Assembly (NCBI RefSeq): GCF_024359525.1
Contig: NZ_JAKZEU010000002.1
Location: forward strand, 868,001 to 932,000
DNA from: Paracoccus albicereus
GTDB taxonomy: Bacteria; Pseudomonadota; Alphaproteobacteria; Rhodobacterales; Rhodobacteraceae
Reading direction: 5' to 3'
Length of the DNA: 64,000 nucleotides
Part shown: positions 15,858 to 24,956 of the stretch, piece by piece
Numbering within the stretch: the stretch's first letter is position 1
Layout of the letters: the number at the start of each line of letters is the position of its first letter
Translations under genes and position numbers: made by a program
The notes under the pieces: generated by a model
What the model was told of the DNA's origin: nothing
Database searches by the model: none
What the model saw: the letters and a program-made list of their open reading frames with translations, nothing else

Positions 15858-17878
15858 CGGCGACGGCGGCGCGGCCTATCCCCGTCGCCGGCGTTGAAAC
15901 CGACCTGAGGAAGCGTAACCACCCGCGATAGTTCCGGGAACGGATCCGTCGCGTGAGGTATGGCGTTCGCTGCGACGAAATGTTCCTGGAACCGCGGTGC
16001 GATAGCCGTCTCGATCCGGGTGATCCGACGAACCTGATCCTCGATCTCGACGCGCGCCGCGCGAGAGCAGAGCGCGATCCGCGCACCGGTGCCTGCCGCA
16101 TTACCGGCACTGGTGACCTGATCCGGCGCGCAATCGGGGATCATGCCCAGAACCAGCGCGTGCAACGGCGAGATATGCGCCCCGAACGCGCCGGCAAGAA
16201 CCACGCGGTCCAACGTCTCGATCCCGAACTCATCCATCAGCAGTCGGGCCCCGGCGAACAGCGCCGATTTCGCAAGCTGAATGGCGCGGATGTCGCCCTG
16301 CGTGACGGTGATCCGCGGGCCGCCCTCAGCCGTGCCGTCGTGCAAGACATAGCTATGCGTGCGTCCTTCGGGAACAGAGCGCGCCGTGCCGGTCTGTTCA
16401 GCCGATCCGATCAACCCGGACGGGTCGACCAATCCCGCGATGCGCATCTCTGCCACCGCCTCGATGATGCCTGAGCCGCAAATCCCGGTGATGCCCGTGG
16501 CCTTCGCTGCCTCGGCAAAGCCATCCTCGTCGGACCACAGGTCGACGCCGATGATGCGAAAACGCGGCTCTTTCGTGTCCGGGTCGATCCGCACCCGCTC
16601 GATCGCGCCGGGCGCGGCGCGCTGACCCGAGGAAATCTGCGCCCCCTCGAAGGCCGGTCCGGTGGGCGAGGAACAGGCCAGAACACGCGTCTTGTCACCC
16701 AGCACGATCTCTGCGTTGGTGCCGACATCGACGATCAGCACGGGCGTCTCGGCCTTTTGGGGCTGTTCCGACAGAACGACCGCCGCGCAATCTGCACCGA
16801 CATGGCCCGCGATGATCGGCAGCACGTAAGTCCGGGCAGCCGGCGCGATACCCAGCCCGATCTCAGCCGCGCGCAGGACCAGCGCGTCCGAGGTCGCGGG
16901 CGCGAAGGGTGCCTGCCCCAGCTCAACCGGGTCGATCCCCAGCATCAGGTGGTGCATGACCGGGTTGCACACGATCACGGCTTCGACGATCTCGGACGGG
17001 GTGATCCCGGCCTCGCCCGCCAGCGCGGAGGCCAACTGAGCCAGGCCCTCACGCACCGCCAGCGTCATTTCTGCCGCGCCGCCAGCATTCATCATGGAAT
17101 AGCTGACACGGCTCATAAGATCCTCGCCGAAGCGGATCTGCGGATTCATCAGCCCGCTGGAGGCCAGAACGCGACCATCATCCAGCGCCACCAGATGCCC
17201 CGCGATGGTGGTCGAGCCAAGGTCGATCGCCAGACCGTACAGCGGCGTTTCTAGCAGACCCGGCTTCAGATCGATCAGCTGCGGGGGTTGTCGCCCATCG
17301 CCCCAGACAAGCGCCGTGACTTTCCAGTTCGCCTTGCGCAGCACCGGCTGGATCCTCGACAGAACATCAAGATCAGCGCGCAGCCCCTTGATCTGCCATT
17401 GGTCTTCAAGCGCCTGTGACAATCGCTGGAAGTCGCCGGTCGGATCATCAAGGTCAGGCTCGACGACCTCGACGTAGAAGGGCCGCACCGCCGGGTCCAT
17501 CGCCATGACACGCTCGGCGGCGGATTTTCGGATCACCTGCCGGTGCAACTGGCTTTCCGGCGGGACATCAATCACGACGTCGGACTGGACCTGCGCCTGA
17601 CAGCCAAGCCGGCGGCCGGGCTTTAGCCCGCGAATACGGTCATAGCGCTCCTCGACCGCATTGACCGGTGACAAGGCATCCTCGGCCACGGTGAGGCCAT
17701 GCTTAGGGAACGCACCCTTACCCGGCGCGACCTGGCATTTGGAGCAGATGCCCCGTCCGCCGCAGACTGAATCAAGATCGACCCCCAGCCTTCGCGCAGC
17801 TTCAAGAACCGGCGTTCCGACCGGGACCCGACCCCGCTTGCCTGAGGGTGTGAAGATGACAAGAGGATCGTCGGCCAT
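15854..17878 (-). CDS. RACo-type corrinoid activation / ASKHA protein with [2Fe-2S] domain (DUF4445)
   Basis: 674 residues. The N-terminal 100 form a plant-type [2Fe-2S] ferredoxin domain (Cys-x5-Cys-x2-Cys in SVCGGRGICSKC and a later LGCQAQV). After a linker, the ASKHA ATPase begins at about residue 200 (YGLAIDLGSTTIAGHLV) and continues with RFGEDLMSRVSYSM, PVLIVDVGTNAEIVLGD and GICGSGIIEAVAEM. This is the architecture of reductive activators of corrinoid proteins, which use ATP to rereduce Co(II) cobalamin in methyltransferase systems. No corrinoid protein or methyltransferase is adjacent, so the partner must be elsewhere. Start at 17878 (MADDPLVIF) is preferred; an in-frame start at 17920 is possible. 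Confidence 0.85.
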   Translation of the reverse strand: MADDPLVIFTPSGKRGRVPVGTPVLEAARRLGVDLDSVCGGRGICSKCQVAPGKGAFPKHGLTVAEDALSPVNAVEERYDRIRGLKPGRRLGCQAQVQSDVVIDVPPESQLHRQVIRKSAAERVMAMDPAVRPFYVEVVEPDLDDPTGDFQRLSQALEDQWQIKGLRADLDVLSRIQPVLRKANWKVTALVWGDGRQPPQLIDLKPGLLETPLYGLAIDLGSTTIAGHLVALDDGRVLASSGLMNPQIRFGEDLMSRVSYSMMNAGGAAEMTLAVREGLAQLASALAGEAGITPSEIVEAVIVCNPVMHHLMLGIDPVELGQAPFAPATSDALVLRAAEIGLGIAPAARTYVLPIIAGHVGADCAAVVLSEQPQKAETPVLIVDVGTNAEIVLGDKTRVLACSSPTGPAFEGAQISSGQRAAPGAIERVRIDPDTKEPRFRIIGVDLWSDEDGFAEAAKATGITGICGSGIIEAVAEMRIAGLVDPSGLIGSAEQTGTARSVPEGRTHSYVLHDGTAEGGPRITVTQGDIRAIQLAKSALFAGARLLMDEFGIETLDRVVLAGAFGAHISPLHALVLGMIPDCAPDQVTSAGNAAGTGARIALCSRAARVEIEDQVRRITRIETAIAPRFQEHFVAANAIPHATDPFPELSRVVTLPQVGFNAGDGDRPRRRRR

Positions 17879-18004
17879 GGAAAACCCCGCGCTGTTTGGT
17901 TGGCGTAGCGCCGCGCGCATTCGCTCGCAAGACTCCGCCTTTCGCGCGCTGACGAATACCCTCGGGTCGGAAAGAGCGGCAGGAGGAAGGTGACGATCGC
18001 CCCT

Positions 18005-18934
18005 TCAGCCCTCGCGCGGCGCGCGGAGCCGCACGCGCTTGATCCGGCGAGGATCGGCCTCGACGATCTCGAACTCTGCGCCGGTGTCGTGGGCGATGAC
18101 CTCGCCCCGCAGCGGGACGCGTCCGGTCAACTGGAAAATCAGCCCGCCCAGCGTGTCGACCTCGTCGTCGTCATCCTCGGCACGCAGCGCGAGGCCGGTC
18201 TCACCCTCGACCTCGCTCAGCGGCGCCTTGGCCTGGATCAGCCATTGACCGGGCTTCTCCGCCACCCAAAGACCGCCCTCGGCCTCATCATGTTCATCCT
18301 CGATCTCGCCGATGACCTGTTCGATCAGGTCCTCAATCGTGACCAGACCGTCCACGCCACCATACTCGTCGATCACCAGCGCCATATGGATCCGCTTTTG
18401 CTGCATCTGCTGAAGCAGCACTCCGATAGGCATCGAGGGCGGCACATACAAAAGTGGCCGCAGCATCGGGCGCAACGTGAACTTGCCGCCGGTGCCAAAC
18501 CCGTGCTTCAGCGCAAGATCCTTGAGGTGGATCAGGCCCAACGGCGTGTCGAGCGTGCCGCGGAAAACGGGGATCCGCGAAAAACCGTGCTCGCGGAACA
18601 TCTCGACCAGATCGGTCAGTGTGACCGTGACCGGTGCCGCGATGATGTCGGCCTTTGGGATCGCCACATCGTCGACACGCATCCTGCGCAGATTGACCAT
18701 GCCGGGTGGCTGGGTTCCGCCTGCACCCTGAGCCTCGGCTTCGCCTGTCTCGTCTTCCTCGTCGCCGCCGCCGAAGACGTTCAGGAAGCGTCCCAGAAAG
18801 CCACGCGATGCGGGAAGGTCTCGACCGTCTCCGCCCACGCCGTCAGACCAGTCGGCGGGGGCGTCGCGTAAGGGGGAATCTTCGGGTTTCGGATCGGCGC
18901 TCATCGTTTCAGTCGTCGGCAAGGTCTGGCTCAT
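18005..18934 (-). CDS. corC: CorC/hemolysin-family CBS-domain protein
   Basis: 309 residues. An acidic, low-complexity N-terminus (about 1-80) precedes two CBS domains ([17 protein letters not shown] and [30 protein letters not shown], then [16 protein letters not shown]). A C-terminal CorC/HlyC transporter-associated domain ends the protein ([20 protein letters not shown]). Proteins of this family modulate Mg/Co efflux; some are called hemolysins for historical reasons. The order phoH-ybeY-corC is widely conserved in proteobacteria. Start is uncertain: 18934 overlaps ybeY by 26 bases, 18904 would leave a short gap, and neither has a clear ribosome site. Confidence 0.88.
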   Translation of the reverse strand: MSQTLPTTETMSADPKPEDSPLRDAPADWSDGVGGDGRDLPASRGFLGRFLNVFGGGDEEDETGEAEAQGAGGTQPPGMVNLRRMRVDDVAIPKADIIAAPVTVTLTDLVEMFREHGFSRIPVFRGTLDTPLGLIHLKDLALKHGFGTGGKFTLRPMLRPLLYVPPSMPIGVLLQQMQQKRIHMALVIDEYGGVDGLVTIEDLIEQVIGEIEDEHDEAEGGLWVAEKPGQWLIQAKAPLSEVEGETGLALRAEDDDDEVDTLGGLIFQLTGRVPLRGEVIAHDTGAEFEIVEADPRRIKRVRLRAPREG

Positions 18935-19457
18935 ATGGGTCGGGGATGGAAAGTCGTTGCAGGATCGAACGCTCGGCCTGCTGCATTGTTTCCGCGTCGC
19001 GATCGTCTTCGTGGTCGTATCCTACCAGATGCAGCCCGGCATGGACCAGAAGATGGATGACATGATGATCAAGCGGACGGTTTGCGGCGCGCGCTTCGGC
19101 GACGCAAGTCTCGTAGGCGATGGCGATATCGCCCCACTCGCCGGGCTGCGGCGCGTCGGGGACGGCCCCAGGCTCGCGGGGCGAATGTTCGGCCGAGGGC
19201 CATGAGAGCACATTCGTCGCCTTGGGCTTGTCGCGAAATTCGGCGTTGAGGCCGGCGATCCGGCGGTCATCGCAGCCCATGACCACGATTTCGCCCGAGA
19301 CGCGCAGCCATTCCTGAAGCGCCAGAGCCGCAGTCTCGGCCAACCGCTCCAGGCCCGCGTCCGACCAGCGCTCGTCCTCGATCACCACGTCGGGCGGACG
19401 CATGACCAGCATCTGCGCCGCGTCCTCCTCGTCCCAGACGAACTTGCTCTTGGCCAT
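18909..19457 (-). CDS. ybeY: Endoribonuclease YbeY (16S rRNA maturation)
   Basis: 182 residues ending with the zinc motif HLLVHAGLHLVGYDHEDD, which supplies the three metal-binding His residues (the family form is H-G-x-L-H, here H-A-G-L-H). An upstream ATNVLSWPS matches the family TNVLSFP. YbeY is a metal-dependent endonuclease involved in 3-prime processing of 16S rRNA and ribosome quality control. The start at 19457 is four bases after the phoH stop and has AAGG nine bases upstream. A run of extra residues around SAEHSPREPGAVPDAPQPGEW is an insertion often seen in alphaproteobacteria. Confidence 0.93.
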   Translation of the reverse strand: MAKSKFVWDEEDAAQMLVMRPPDVVIEDERWSDAGLERLAETAALALQEWLRVSGEIVVMGCDDRRIAGLNAEFRDKPKATNVLSWPSAEHSPREPGAVPDAPQPGEWGDIAIAYETCVAEARAANRPLDHHVIHLLVHAGLHLVGYDHEDDRDAETMQQAERSILQRLSIPDPYEPDLADD

Positions 19458-19460
19458 GGA

Positions 19461-20537
19461 TCAGCCTTCGGCCCGCGGCATCCGGCGCGGCGCGTAATCG
19501 CCCCGACCACCGGGGCCTTCGCCACACGCCAGGGCCGCCGCATCCTCGGCGTCATACGCGTTGATGATGCGCGCCACCAGCGGGTGGCGCACCACATCGG
19601 CGGCGGTGAAGTAATTGAAGCTGATGCCCTTAACGTCCTTCAGCACCTTTTCCGCATCGACCAGACCCGAGGCCATGCCGCGCGGCAGGTCGATCTGCGT
19701 GCGGTCACCGGTGATGACCATCCGCGAGCCTTCACCGAGACGAGTCAGGAACATCTTCATCTGCATGCTGGTCGCGTTCTGCGCCTCATCCAGCACCACG
19801 AAGGCGCTGGCGAGCGTTCGGCCACGCATGAAGGCAAGGGGCGCAATCTCGATCCGCTTTTCCTCCATCAGCTTCTGCATCTGTTTGCTGGGCAGGAAAT
19901 CATTCAACGCATCGTAAAGCGGCTGCATGTAGGGATCGACCTTCTCCCTCATGTCGCCGGGAAGGAAACCCAAGCGCTCGCCCGCCTCGACCGCAGGACG
20001 CGACAGGATGATCTTGTCGACCAGGCCGCCGATCAGCATGGTCACGCCCACTGCGACGGCCAGATAGGTCTTGCCGGTGCCTGCTGGCCCGATACCGAAG
20101 GCCAGTTCATTCTCGAACAGCGACCGGACATACGCCTTCTGCGCGTCGGTGCGCGGCTCGACCGATTTCTTGCGGGTGCGCAGTTCGTAGTTGCCAGCCT
20201 GGAACATCTCCAGCTGTTCGACGGGACTCGGCTCGGGCGCCTCGTCGGCGCCCATGCGCAGCGCGGCATCGACCTCGCCCATTTCAACCTGGCGGCCCTG
20301 CTCCAGACGCGCATAGAGCGATCGCAGGATCTGCGCTGCCTCTGCCTGAGGCGCGGTGTCGCCAAGCACGGCCAGCAGATTGCCGCGCCGCAGGATATGG
20401 ACGCCGAGCGCCTCCTCGATGCGGGCGAGATGCCGGTCATTGGCGCCGCAGAGGTCGATCAGCAGACGATTGTCGGGAAATTCCAGCAGAGTTTCGCCGG
20501 GATTGGTCAGCGCGGGGGTCGATGGGCTCAGGGCCAA
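19461..20537 (-). CDS. phoH: PhoH family ATPase
   Basis: 358 residues if translation begins at the TTG at 20537 (LALSPSTPAL), which has GGAG six bases upstream; no ATG is available in the plausible region. The P-loop is GIGPAGTGKTYLAVAVG and the Walker B region is AFVVLDEAQNATSMQMKMFLTRLG, followed by VITGDRTQIDLPRG. An N-terminal KH-like/PIN-adjacent segment (ANDRHLARIEEALGVHILRRGN) precedes the ATPase. PhoH proteins are predicted RNA-linked ATPases or helicases; the constant linkage with ybeY suggests RNA metabolism. The frame extends upstream to another TTG at 20630, so the N-terminus should be treated as provisional. Confidence 0.9.
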   Translation of the reverse strand: MALSPSTPALTNPGETLLEFPDNRLLIDLCGANDRHLARIEEALGVHILRRGNLLAVLGDTAPQAEAAQILRSLYARLEQGRQVEMGEVDAALRMGADEAPEPSPVEQLEMFQAGNYELRTRKKSVEPRTDAQKAYVRSLFENELAFGIGPAGTGKTYLAVAVGVTMLIGGLVDKIILSRPAVEAGERLGFLPGDMREKVDPYMQPLYDALNDFLPSKQMQKLMEEKRIEIAPLAFMRGRTLASAFVVLDEAQNATSMQMKMFLTRLGEGSRMVITGDRTQIDLPRGMASGLVDAEKVLKDVKGISFNYFTAADVVRHPLVARIINAYDAEDAAALACGEGPGGRGDYAPRRMPRAEG

Positions 20538-20654
20538 GTCAGTCTCCGAATGACGGCGGGACACGTCCAAAGTGGCGGCAGCAAGGGATTCGCACAAGGT
20601 CCGGACGGCATGAAACCCGCACACGCGCAAGTTTCAGCCCGGCGCGCAGGCAGT

Positions 20655-21671
20655 TCAGACGTAGCGGCGAGGATAACGCGCACCCAGCGATGTCAGGATT
20701 TCATAACCGATGGTGCCTGCCCGATCGGCGAGGTCATCGACGGTCTGTTGAGCGTTCAGCGCTTCCAGCACGTCCGGAGGACGCGGCAGATCGGTGACGT
20801 CTGCCGTGATCAGGTCCATTGAAACGCGACCGACGATCGGTGCCGGGTGGCCGTCCGACCACAGACAGGCACCGCTGCCCGTCAAGGCACGATGCAGCCC
20901 GTCGGCATAGCCCGCATTGACCGTCGCGATGCGCCTAGGCCGGTCCGTCGTCCATGTCGCGCCATAGCCGACGAATTCGCCTGCGGCGACGTCGCGGATC
21001 TGGATCACCGGCAGCGACAGCGTCACCACCGGTCGCGCCTCTGCGAAGGGCAGCCCGCCATACAGGCCGACACCGGGTCGCACGGTCTCGAAATGGTAGT
21101 CGGGACCCAGCAGGATGCCACCCGTCGCAGACAAGCCGCGCGGCACGCCGGTGCCATCGGTCATCGCGCGGAACGCAGCAAGCTGGGCAGCATTCGCCGG
21201 GTGATCCGGCTCATCCGCGCAGGCGAGATGCGACATGATCAGCGATGGCTCCGCCGCCAGAGCCTCGGCGCGGATCGCGCCCCATTCGGCGGCTTCCATG
21301 CCCAGCCGGTTCATGCCGCTGTCGAGTTGGATACCAAAAGGTTCGCCCCGCCTGAGCGTTCGGTCACGAAAGAATTGCTCGGGCGAGTTTAGCAGCGGGA
21401 TCAATCCCGTCAGATCATCGCCCGGCATGTGGCCGCCAAAGACGAAGATGCGAGCGTCGCCTCCCAGCAGCGGACGCAATACGCGTCCCTCTGATGCCAG
21501 CGCGACATAAAAATCACGCGCACCGGCGGCGTAAAGAGCCGGGGCGACCTTGGCCGCGCCCAGCCCATAGGCGTCCGCCTTGACCACTGCACCAGCGCGC
21601 GCAGCCGGCGCACGCGCTGCGAGCGCCTGCCAGTTGGCCACGATGGCCTGAAGATCGATGGTCAAACCCAT
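20655..21671 (-). CDS. alr: Alanine racemase
   Basis: 338 residues with the PLP-binding Lys31 in AVVKADAYGLGA, the barrel segments QLDSGMNRLGME and MSHLACADEPDHP, and C-terminal VGYGATWTTDRPRRIATVNAGYADG followed by GRVSMDLITADVTDL. It interconverts L- and D-alanine for peptidoglycan synthesis in the cytoplasm. The start at 21671 has an AGGTG ribosome site six bases upstream. It is divergent from pccB, so the 171-bp gap must hold promoters for both. In Rhodobacter, as I recall, the gene next to pccB is the regulator pccR; here that place is taken by alr. Confidence 0.93.
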   Translation of the reverse strand: MGLTIDLQAIVANWQALAARAPAARAGAVVKADAYGLGAAKVAPALYAAGARDFYVALASEGRVLRPLLGGDARIFVFGGHMPGDDLTGLIPLLNSPEQFFRDRTLRRGEPFGIQLDSGMNRLGMEAAEWGAIRAEALAAEPSLIMSHLACADEPDHPANAAQLAAFRAMTDGTGVPRGLSATGGILLGPDYHFETVRPGVGLYGGLPFAEARPVVTLSLPVIQIRDVAAGEFVGYGATWTTDRPRRIATVNAGYADGLHRALTGSGACLWSDGHPAPIVGRVSMDLITADVTDLPRPPDVLEALNAQQTVDDLADRAGTIGYEILTSLGARYPRRYV

Positions 21672-21711
21672 GCGCCGCACCTGCGATCAAGCGTGCCGCG
21701 TCGTCAAGCGA

Positions 21712-21759
21712 TTTGCAGGTTTGCATTTCACCAGCGATGCGCTTGGCAGCCTTTGCAAA
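21712..21759. promoter_or_regulatory. TTTGCA repeats in the pccB promoter region
   Basis: TTTGCA occurs at 21712-21717 and 21720-21725, eight bp apart, and the palindrome TTTGCAAA at 21752-21759. PccR, a short-chain acyl-CoA regulator of the ScfR family, is reported to bind paired TTTGCAAA elements before pccB in Rhodobacter sphaeroides. The half site matches here but the spacing differs. A PccR-like protein acting at this point is a reasonable inference. Confidence 0.55.
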
Positions 21760-21842
21760 TTTTCGCCTTTCCGCTTCCCGCACCGCCCGACCTTGGTTAG
21801 TCTTCGCTTCGCCTGCTGCGGCAGCATGCGCATGGAGGGGTC

Positions 21843-23375
21843 ATGAAGGACATTCTCGAAGAACTCGAGCGTCGTCGTGCGGCGGCACGTCTCGGCGGCG
21901 GACAGCGTCGGATCGACGCGCAGCATGCACGCGGCAAGCTGACGGCCCGCGAGCGGATCGAGCTGCTGCTGGATGAAGGCAGTTTCGAGGAATTCGACAT
22001 GTTCGTCGCCCATCGTCTGACCGATTTCGGGATGGAGGCGGAACGACCCTATGGCGACGGCGTCGTGACCGGCTGGGGCACGATCAACGGTCGCATGGTC
22101 TATGTCTTTTCGCAGGACTTCACGGTCTTCGGCGGGTCGCTGTCGGAAACACACGCTCAGAAAATCTGCAAGATCATGGACATGGCGATGCAGAACGGCG
22201 CGCCGGTGATCGGGCTGAACGACAGCGGCGGCGCCCGGATCCAGGAAGGCGTGGCGAGCCTTGCGGGCTATGCCGAGGTGTTTCAACGCAACATCATGGC
22301 GTCGGGCGTGATCCCGCAGATTTCGGTGATCATGGGGCCCTGCGCGGGCGGCGCGGTCTATTCGCCGGCGATGACCGATTTCATCTTCATGGTGCGGGAC
22401 ACGTCCTACATGTTCGTGACCGGCCCGGACGTCGTGAAGACGGTCACGAACGAGGTCGTGACGGCAGAAGAACTGGGCGGAGCATCGACCCATACGCGCA
22501 AATCCTCCGTCGCGGATGGTGCATTCGAGAATGACGTCGAGGCGCTTTACGAGATCCGGCGCCTGTTCGACTTCCTGCCGCTGAACAACCGCGAACGGGC
22601 GCCGACCCGACCGTTCTTCGACGATCCGGCGCGGATCGAGGAAAGCCTCGACACGCTGATCCCCGACAACCCCAACCAGCCCTACGACATGAAAGAGCTG
22701 ATCGTGAAGGTCGCCGACGAAGGCGACTTCTACGAGATTCAGAAGGACTTCGCCGCCAACATCGTGATCGGCTTCGTCCGCATCGAGGGCCAGACGGTCG
22801 GCGTCGTCGCCAACCAACCGATGGTGCTGGCGGGCTGCCTGGACATCGACAGCAGCCGCAAGGCTGCGCGCTTCGTCCGGTTTTGCGATGCGTTCGAAAT
22901 CCCGATCCTGACCTTCGTCGACGTTCCGGGCTTTCTGCCGGGGACCGGCCAGGAATATGGCGGCGTCATCAAGCACGGCGCGAAATTGCTATTCGCCTAT
23001 GGCGAGGCGACGGTTCCCAAAGTCACGGTCATCACCCGCAAAGCCTATGGCGGGGCCTATGACGTCATGGCCTCCAAGCACCTGCGGGGTGATTTCAACT
23101 ATGCCTGGCCCACGGCGCAGATCGCGGTGATGGGGGCCAAGGGCGCGGTCGAGATCCTCTACCGCAGCGAGCTTGGCGACGCCGAGAAGATCGCGGGACG
23201 CACGAAGGATTATGAGGATCGCTTTGCCAATCCGTTCGTCGCCGCCGAAAAGGGTTTCATCGACGAGGTGATCCAGCCCCGCTCGACACGACGTCGCGTG
23301 GCGCGCGCCTTCGCATCGCTTCGCAACAAGCGATTGTCGAACCCATGGAAAAAACACGACAATATCCCGCTTTAG
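21843..23375 (+). CDS. pccB: Propionyl-CoA carboxylase beta subunit (carboxyltransferase)
   Basis: 510 residues of the biotin-dependent carboxyltransferase family. N-terminal half: [62 protein letters not shown] and [21 protein letters not shown]-terminal half: [20 protein letters not shown] and [17 protein letters not shown]. Length and sequence fit PccB, which carboxylates propionyl-CoA to methylmalonyl-CoA with PccA. GGAGG lies upstream of the ATG. pccA lies 1.6 kb downstream, separated by four small genes and a terminator, so subunit balance may be set by separate transcription. Confidence 0.95.
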   Translation: MKDILEELERRRAAARLGGGQRRIDAQHARGKLTARERIELLLDEGSFEEFDMFVAHRLTDFGMEAERPYGDGVVTGWGTINGRMVYVFSQDFTVFGGSLSETHAQKICKIMDMAMQNGAPVIGLNDSGGARIQEGVASLAGYAEVFQRNIMASGVIPQISVIMGPCAGGAVYSPAMTDFIFMVRDTSYMFVTGPDVVKTVTNEVVTAEELGGASTHTRKSSVADGAFENDVEALYEIRRLFDFLPLNNRERAPTRPFFDDPARIEESLDTLIPDNPNQPYDMKELIVKVADEGDFYEIQKDFAANIVIGFVRIEGQTVGVVANQPMVLAGCLDIDSSRKAARFVRFCDAFEIPILTFVDVPGFLPGTGQEYGGVIKHGAKLLFAYGEATVPKVTVITRKAYGGAYDVMASKHLRGDFNYAWPTAQIAVMGAKGAVEILYRSELGDAEKIAGRTKDYEDRFANPFVAAEKGFIDEVIQPRSTRRRVARAFASLRNKRLSNPWKKHDNIPL

Positions 23376-23576
23376 GAACGACGTCAGGATGATGCTACAC
23401 GTTTCCGTGATTGATGCAGCCTCGCCACAGCGCGCAGCACACGTGATCCGCTCGGATGGCGATCGTTGTGCGGCGATGGCGCGCGCGGCTACGATTTCGC
23501 GTCCGGCGCGCAAAGACGCCGGTGGAATCGAGAGCAGCCGGACCCCATTGGTCCGCGATCACAGGAGCACGCTTTC

Positions 23577-23723
23577 ATGTCGAAGAAAATTATCCTCGGC
23601 CTCGTCTTGGTGTCGGCTTTTGCCGCCTGCCAGCGCCAGCAGCCCGATGTCATGGTCACCGATCCGATGGCCGTTCCGGTCACGACCGAGCCGGTCTACC
23701 AGGGCAAGTACGGCGCCAACTGA
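23577..23723 (+). CDS. Very small lipoprotein (48 aa)
   Basis: 48 residues, MSKKIILGLVLVSAFAACQRQQ, with a textbook short signal and lipobox ending in Cys18. The mature part is only about 30 residues (MVTDPMAVPVTTEPVYQGKYG). GGAG precedes the start by ten bases. It resembles other tiny Rhodobacterales lipoproteins with no known activity. It lies on the pccB strand 201 bp after pccB; the frame is open further upstream but without signal character, so 23577 is the likely start. Confidence 0.75.
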   Translation: MSKKIILGLVLVSAFAACQRQQPDVMVTDPMAVPVTTEPVYQGKYGAN

Positions 23724-23789
23724 GCCGATCCGGCGCGGGCGGCCCGACTGCCCGCGCCTCCCAGCACGCATCCGGCCGGAGTATGCGTC

Positions 23790-24191
23790 ATGCTGAAGCA
23801 TCGCGGCTTTCCAAGCCGTCTTCCCGGCACAGACTTTCAGTTCACCATTCGCCGCGCCAACAAGAAGGGTGCGACCCCTTTGACCCGGCGCGAACGATTC
23901 CGCGACCGCAAGGCTGTCGACCGTCGGGCAGACACGGTGTTTCTGGGAGCGCTGATCGAACATTTCGGTGATGAGCCGTTCGAACGCGGCAATCTCGACG
24001 CTGGGCGGCTGTCATGGCTGCTGGGCCGCGAGGTCGTAGCCGTTGGCCCGCTGAACCCCACGGATTACGAACAGCAACTCCGCGTGGACCTTCGCGTGGC
24101 GGAAGCATCCTATCCCGAACTCTTCGCGGAGGACGCCGAGGAAATTGCATGGGACGACGATCTTGACGATGACGATGAGGCGCAGGATTGA
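23790..24191 (+). CDS. Conserved protein of unknown function (133 aa), acidic C-terminus
   Basis: 133 residues, soluble, with a basic N-terminal half (TPLTRRERFRDRKAVDRRADTV), a middle segment GALIEHFGDEPFERGNLDAGRLSWLLGREVVAVG and a very acidic tail (AWDDDLDDDDEAQD). No family is recognised. CGGAG lies ten bases before the ATG. The gene stands between pccB and pccA; I believe a similar protein occurs at this place in other Rhodobacterales, which would suggest a conserved but undefined link with propionyl-CoA metabolism. Confidence 0.7.
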   Translation: MLKHRGFPSRLPGTDFQFTIRRANKKGATPLTRRERFRDRKAVDRRADTVFLGALIEHFGDEPFERGNLDAGRLSWLLGREVVAVGPLNPTDYEQQLRVDLRVAEASYPELFAEDAEEIAWDDDLDDDDEAQD

Positions 24192-24236
24192 TGCGCGATA
24201 TCACGCTGATCTTGAAAGCGTCACGCCCTTGTCAGT

Positions 24237-24264
24237 TTGACGTCACCAACCGGCGTGGCATATT
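24237..24264 (+). promoter_or_regulatory. Sigma-70-like promoter for the lipoprotein pair
   Basis: TTGACG at 24237-24242 and CATATT at 24259-24264 with a 16-base spacer. It lies about 60 bases before the lipoprotein start at 24325. The -35 box matches five of six consensus bases, so this is one of the more convincing promoters in the window. Confidence 0.5.
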
Positions 24265-24324
24265 CGCGCGGTATCGAAATCCACAATCGGCCTCGAAGTG
24301 GGCCCTGAATACAGGCACTTGCTC

Positions 24325-24573
24325 ATGCAGAATAAACTTTTCCTCCGTCTTTCCGGCGCCCTCCTCGTCGCTGGCGCGCTGTCGGCCTGCCAGCCCGGCT
24401 ATGGAACCGGCCTCAGCGCTGACACGCAGCGCGCCGCCGGTGGCGCTGTTGCGGGCGCCGTCGTCGCCAAAGCGCTCGACGAAGACATCGCTGCGGGTGC
24501 TGCGCTCGGCGCGGCGGCGGGTGCGCTTTGCGACGACGCGCGCGTCTGCGCCCCTGGCCCGAGCCGCTACTGA
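24325..24573 (+). CDS. Small glycine-zipper lipoprotein (82 aa)
   Basis: 82 residues: signal MQNKLFLRLSGALLVAGALSAC with lipidated Cys22, then GTGLSADTQRAAGGAVAGAVV and DIAAGAALGAAAGALCDDARVC. The Gly/Ala repeats fit a glycine-zipper helix, and two Cys residues near the C-terminus (CDDARVC) may form a disulfide. It is paralogous to the next gene, which ends in the same GAALG.AAGALCDD pattern. Envelope location is likely; function unknown. Confidence 0.75.
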   Translation: MQNKLFLRLSGALLVAGALSACQPGYGTGLSADTQRAAGGAVAGAVVAKALDEDIAAGAALGAAAGALCDDARVCAPGPSRY

Positions 24574-24657
24574 TCAACATCAACCGTCCATCCTGACGGC
24601 AGTGGCGTCGCGCCCTTGCGCCGCGCCGCCCGTCACGATCCGACAAGGACCCAAAAC

Positions 24658-24882
24658 ATGCGCAACTCTGCCAAACTGGCTCTTGCCGCCGTCCTCGGCC
24701 TCACCGTCGCGGGCTGCACGCAGAACATCAATCCGACGGACACCGACCGTGCCATCATCGGCGCGGCCGCGGGCTACACCGTTCAGACCGTCCGCGGCAA
24801 AGACGGCGGCGACCGCCTGCGCGGCGCAGCGCTCGGCGGCGCTGCCGGTGCGCTCTGCGACGACGTCCGGCTTTGCCAGTGA
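24658..24882 (+). CDS. Small glycine-zipper lipoprotein (74 aa), paralogue of the preceding gene
   Basis: 74 residues: signal MRNSAKLALAAVLGLTVAGC with Cys20, then DTDRAIIGAAAGYTVQTVRG, GGDRLRGAALGGAAGALCDD and the terminal VRLCQ. Shared C-terminal sequence with the gene at 24325 shows a tandem duplication. The start at 24658 follows ACAAGGACC. A strong terminator follows 40 bases after the stop. Confidence 0.75.
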   Translation: MRNSAKLALAAVLGLTVAGCTQNINPTDTDRAIIGAAAGYTVQTVRGKDGGDRLRGAALGGAAGALCDDVRLCQ

Positions 24883-24892
24883 TCTGAAACAC

Positions 24893-24910
24893 GGCGCGAT
24901 CCGTCGCGCC
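24893..24910 (+). repeat. Hairpin preceding the pccA-proximal terminator
   Basis: GGCGCGA (24893-24899) and TCGCGCC (24904-24910) are perfect 7-base arms around a four-base loop, 12 bases before the strong terminator. Two hairpins in a row could act together in termination or RNA stability. Confidence 0.5.
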
Positions 24911-24922
24911 GATCCGATCATG

Positions 24923-24956
24923 AAAGCCGCGTCGGCCCCGAGCCGACGCGGCTTTT
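24923..24956 (+). terminator. Strong rho-independent terminator directly upstream of pccA
   Basis: Positions 24923-24936 and 24942-24955 form a perfect 14-bp stem (AAAGCCGCGTCGGC with its complement) around a five-base loop, ending in TTTT. It lies 43 bases before the pccA start. It ends the lipoprotein transcript. Either pccA has its own promoter within those 43 bases or overlapping the hairpin, or expression depends on readthrough. Confidence 0.88.

Noticed and set aside
21712..21759. Exact PccR consensus (TTTGCAAA-N4-TTTGCAAA)
   Set aside because: Only the half sites match; the reported spacing is not present, so it is recorded as PccR-like only.
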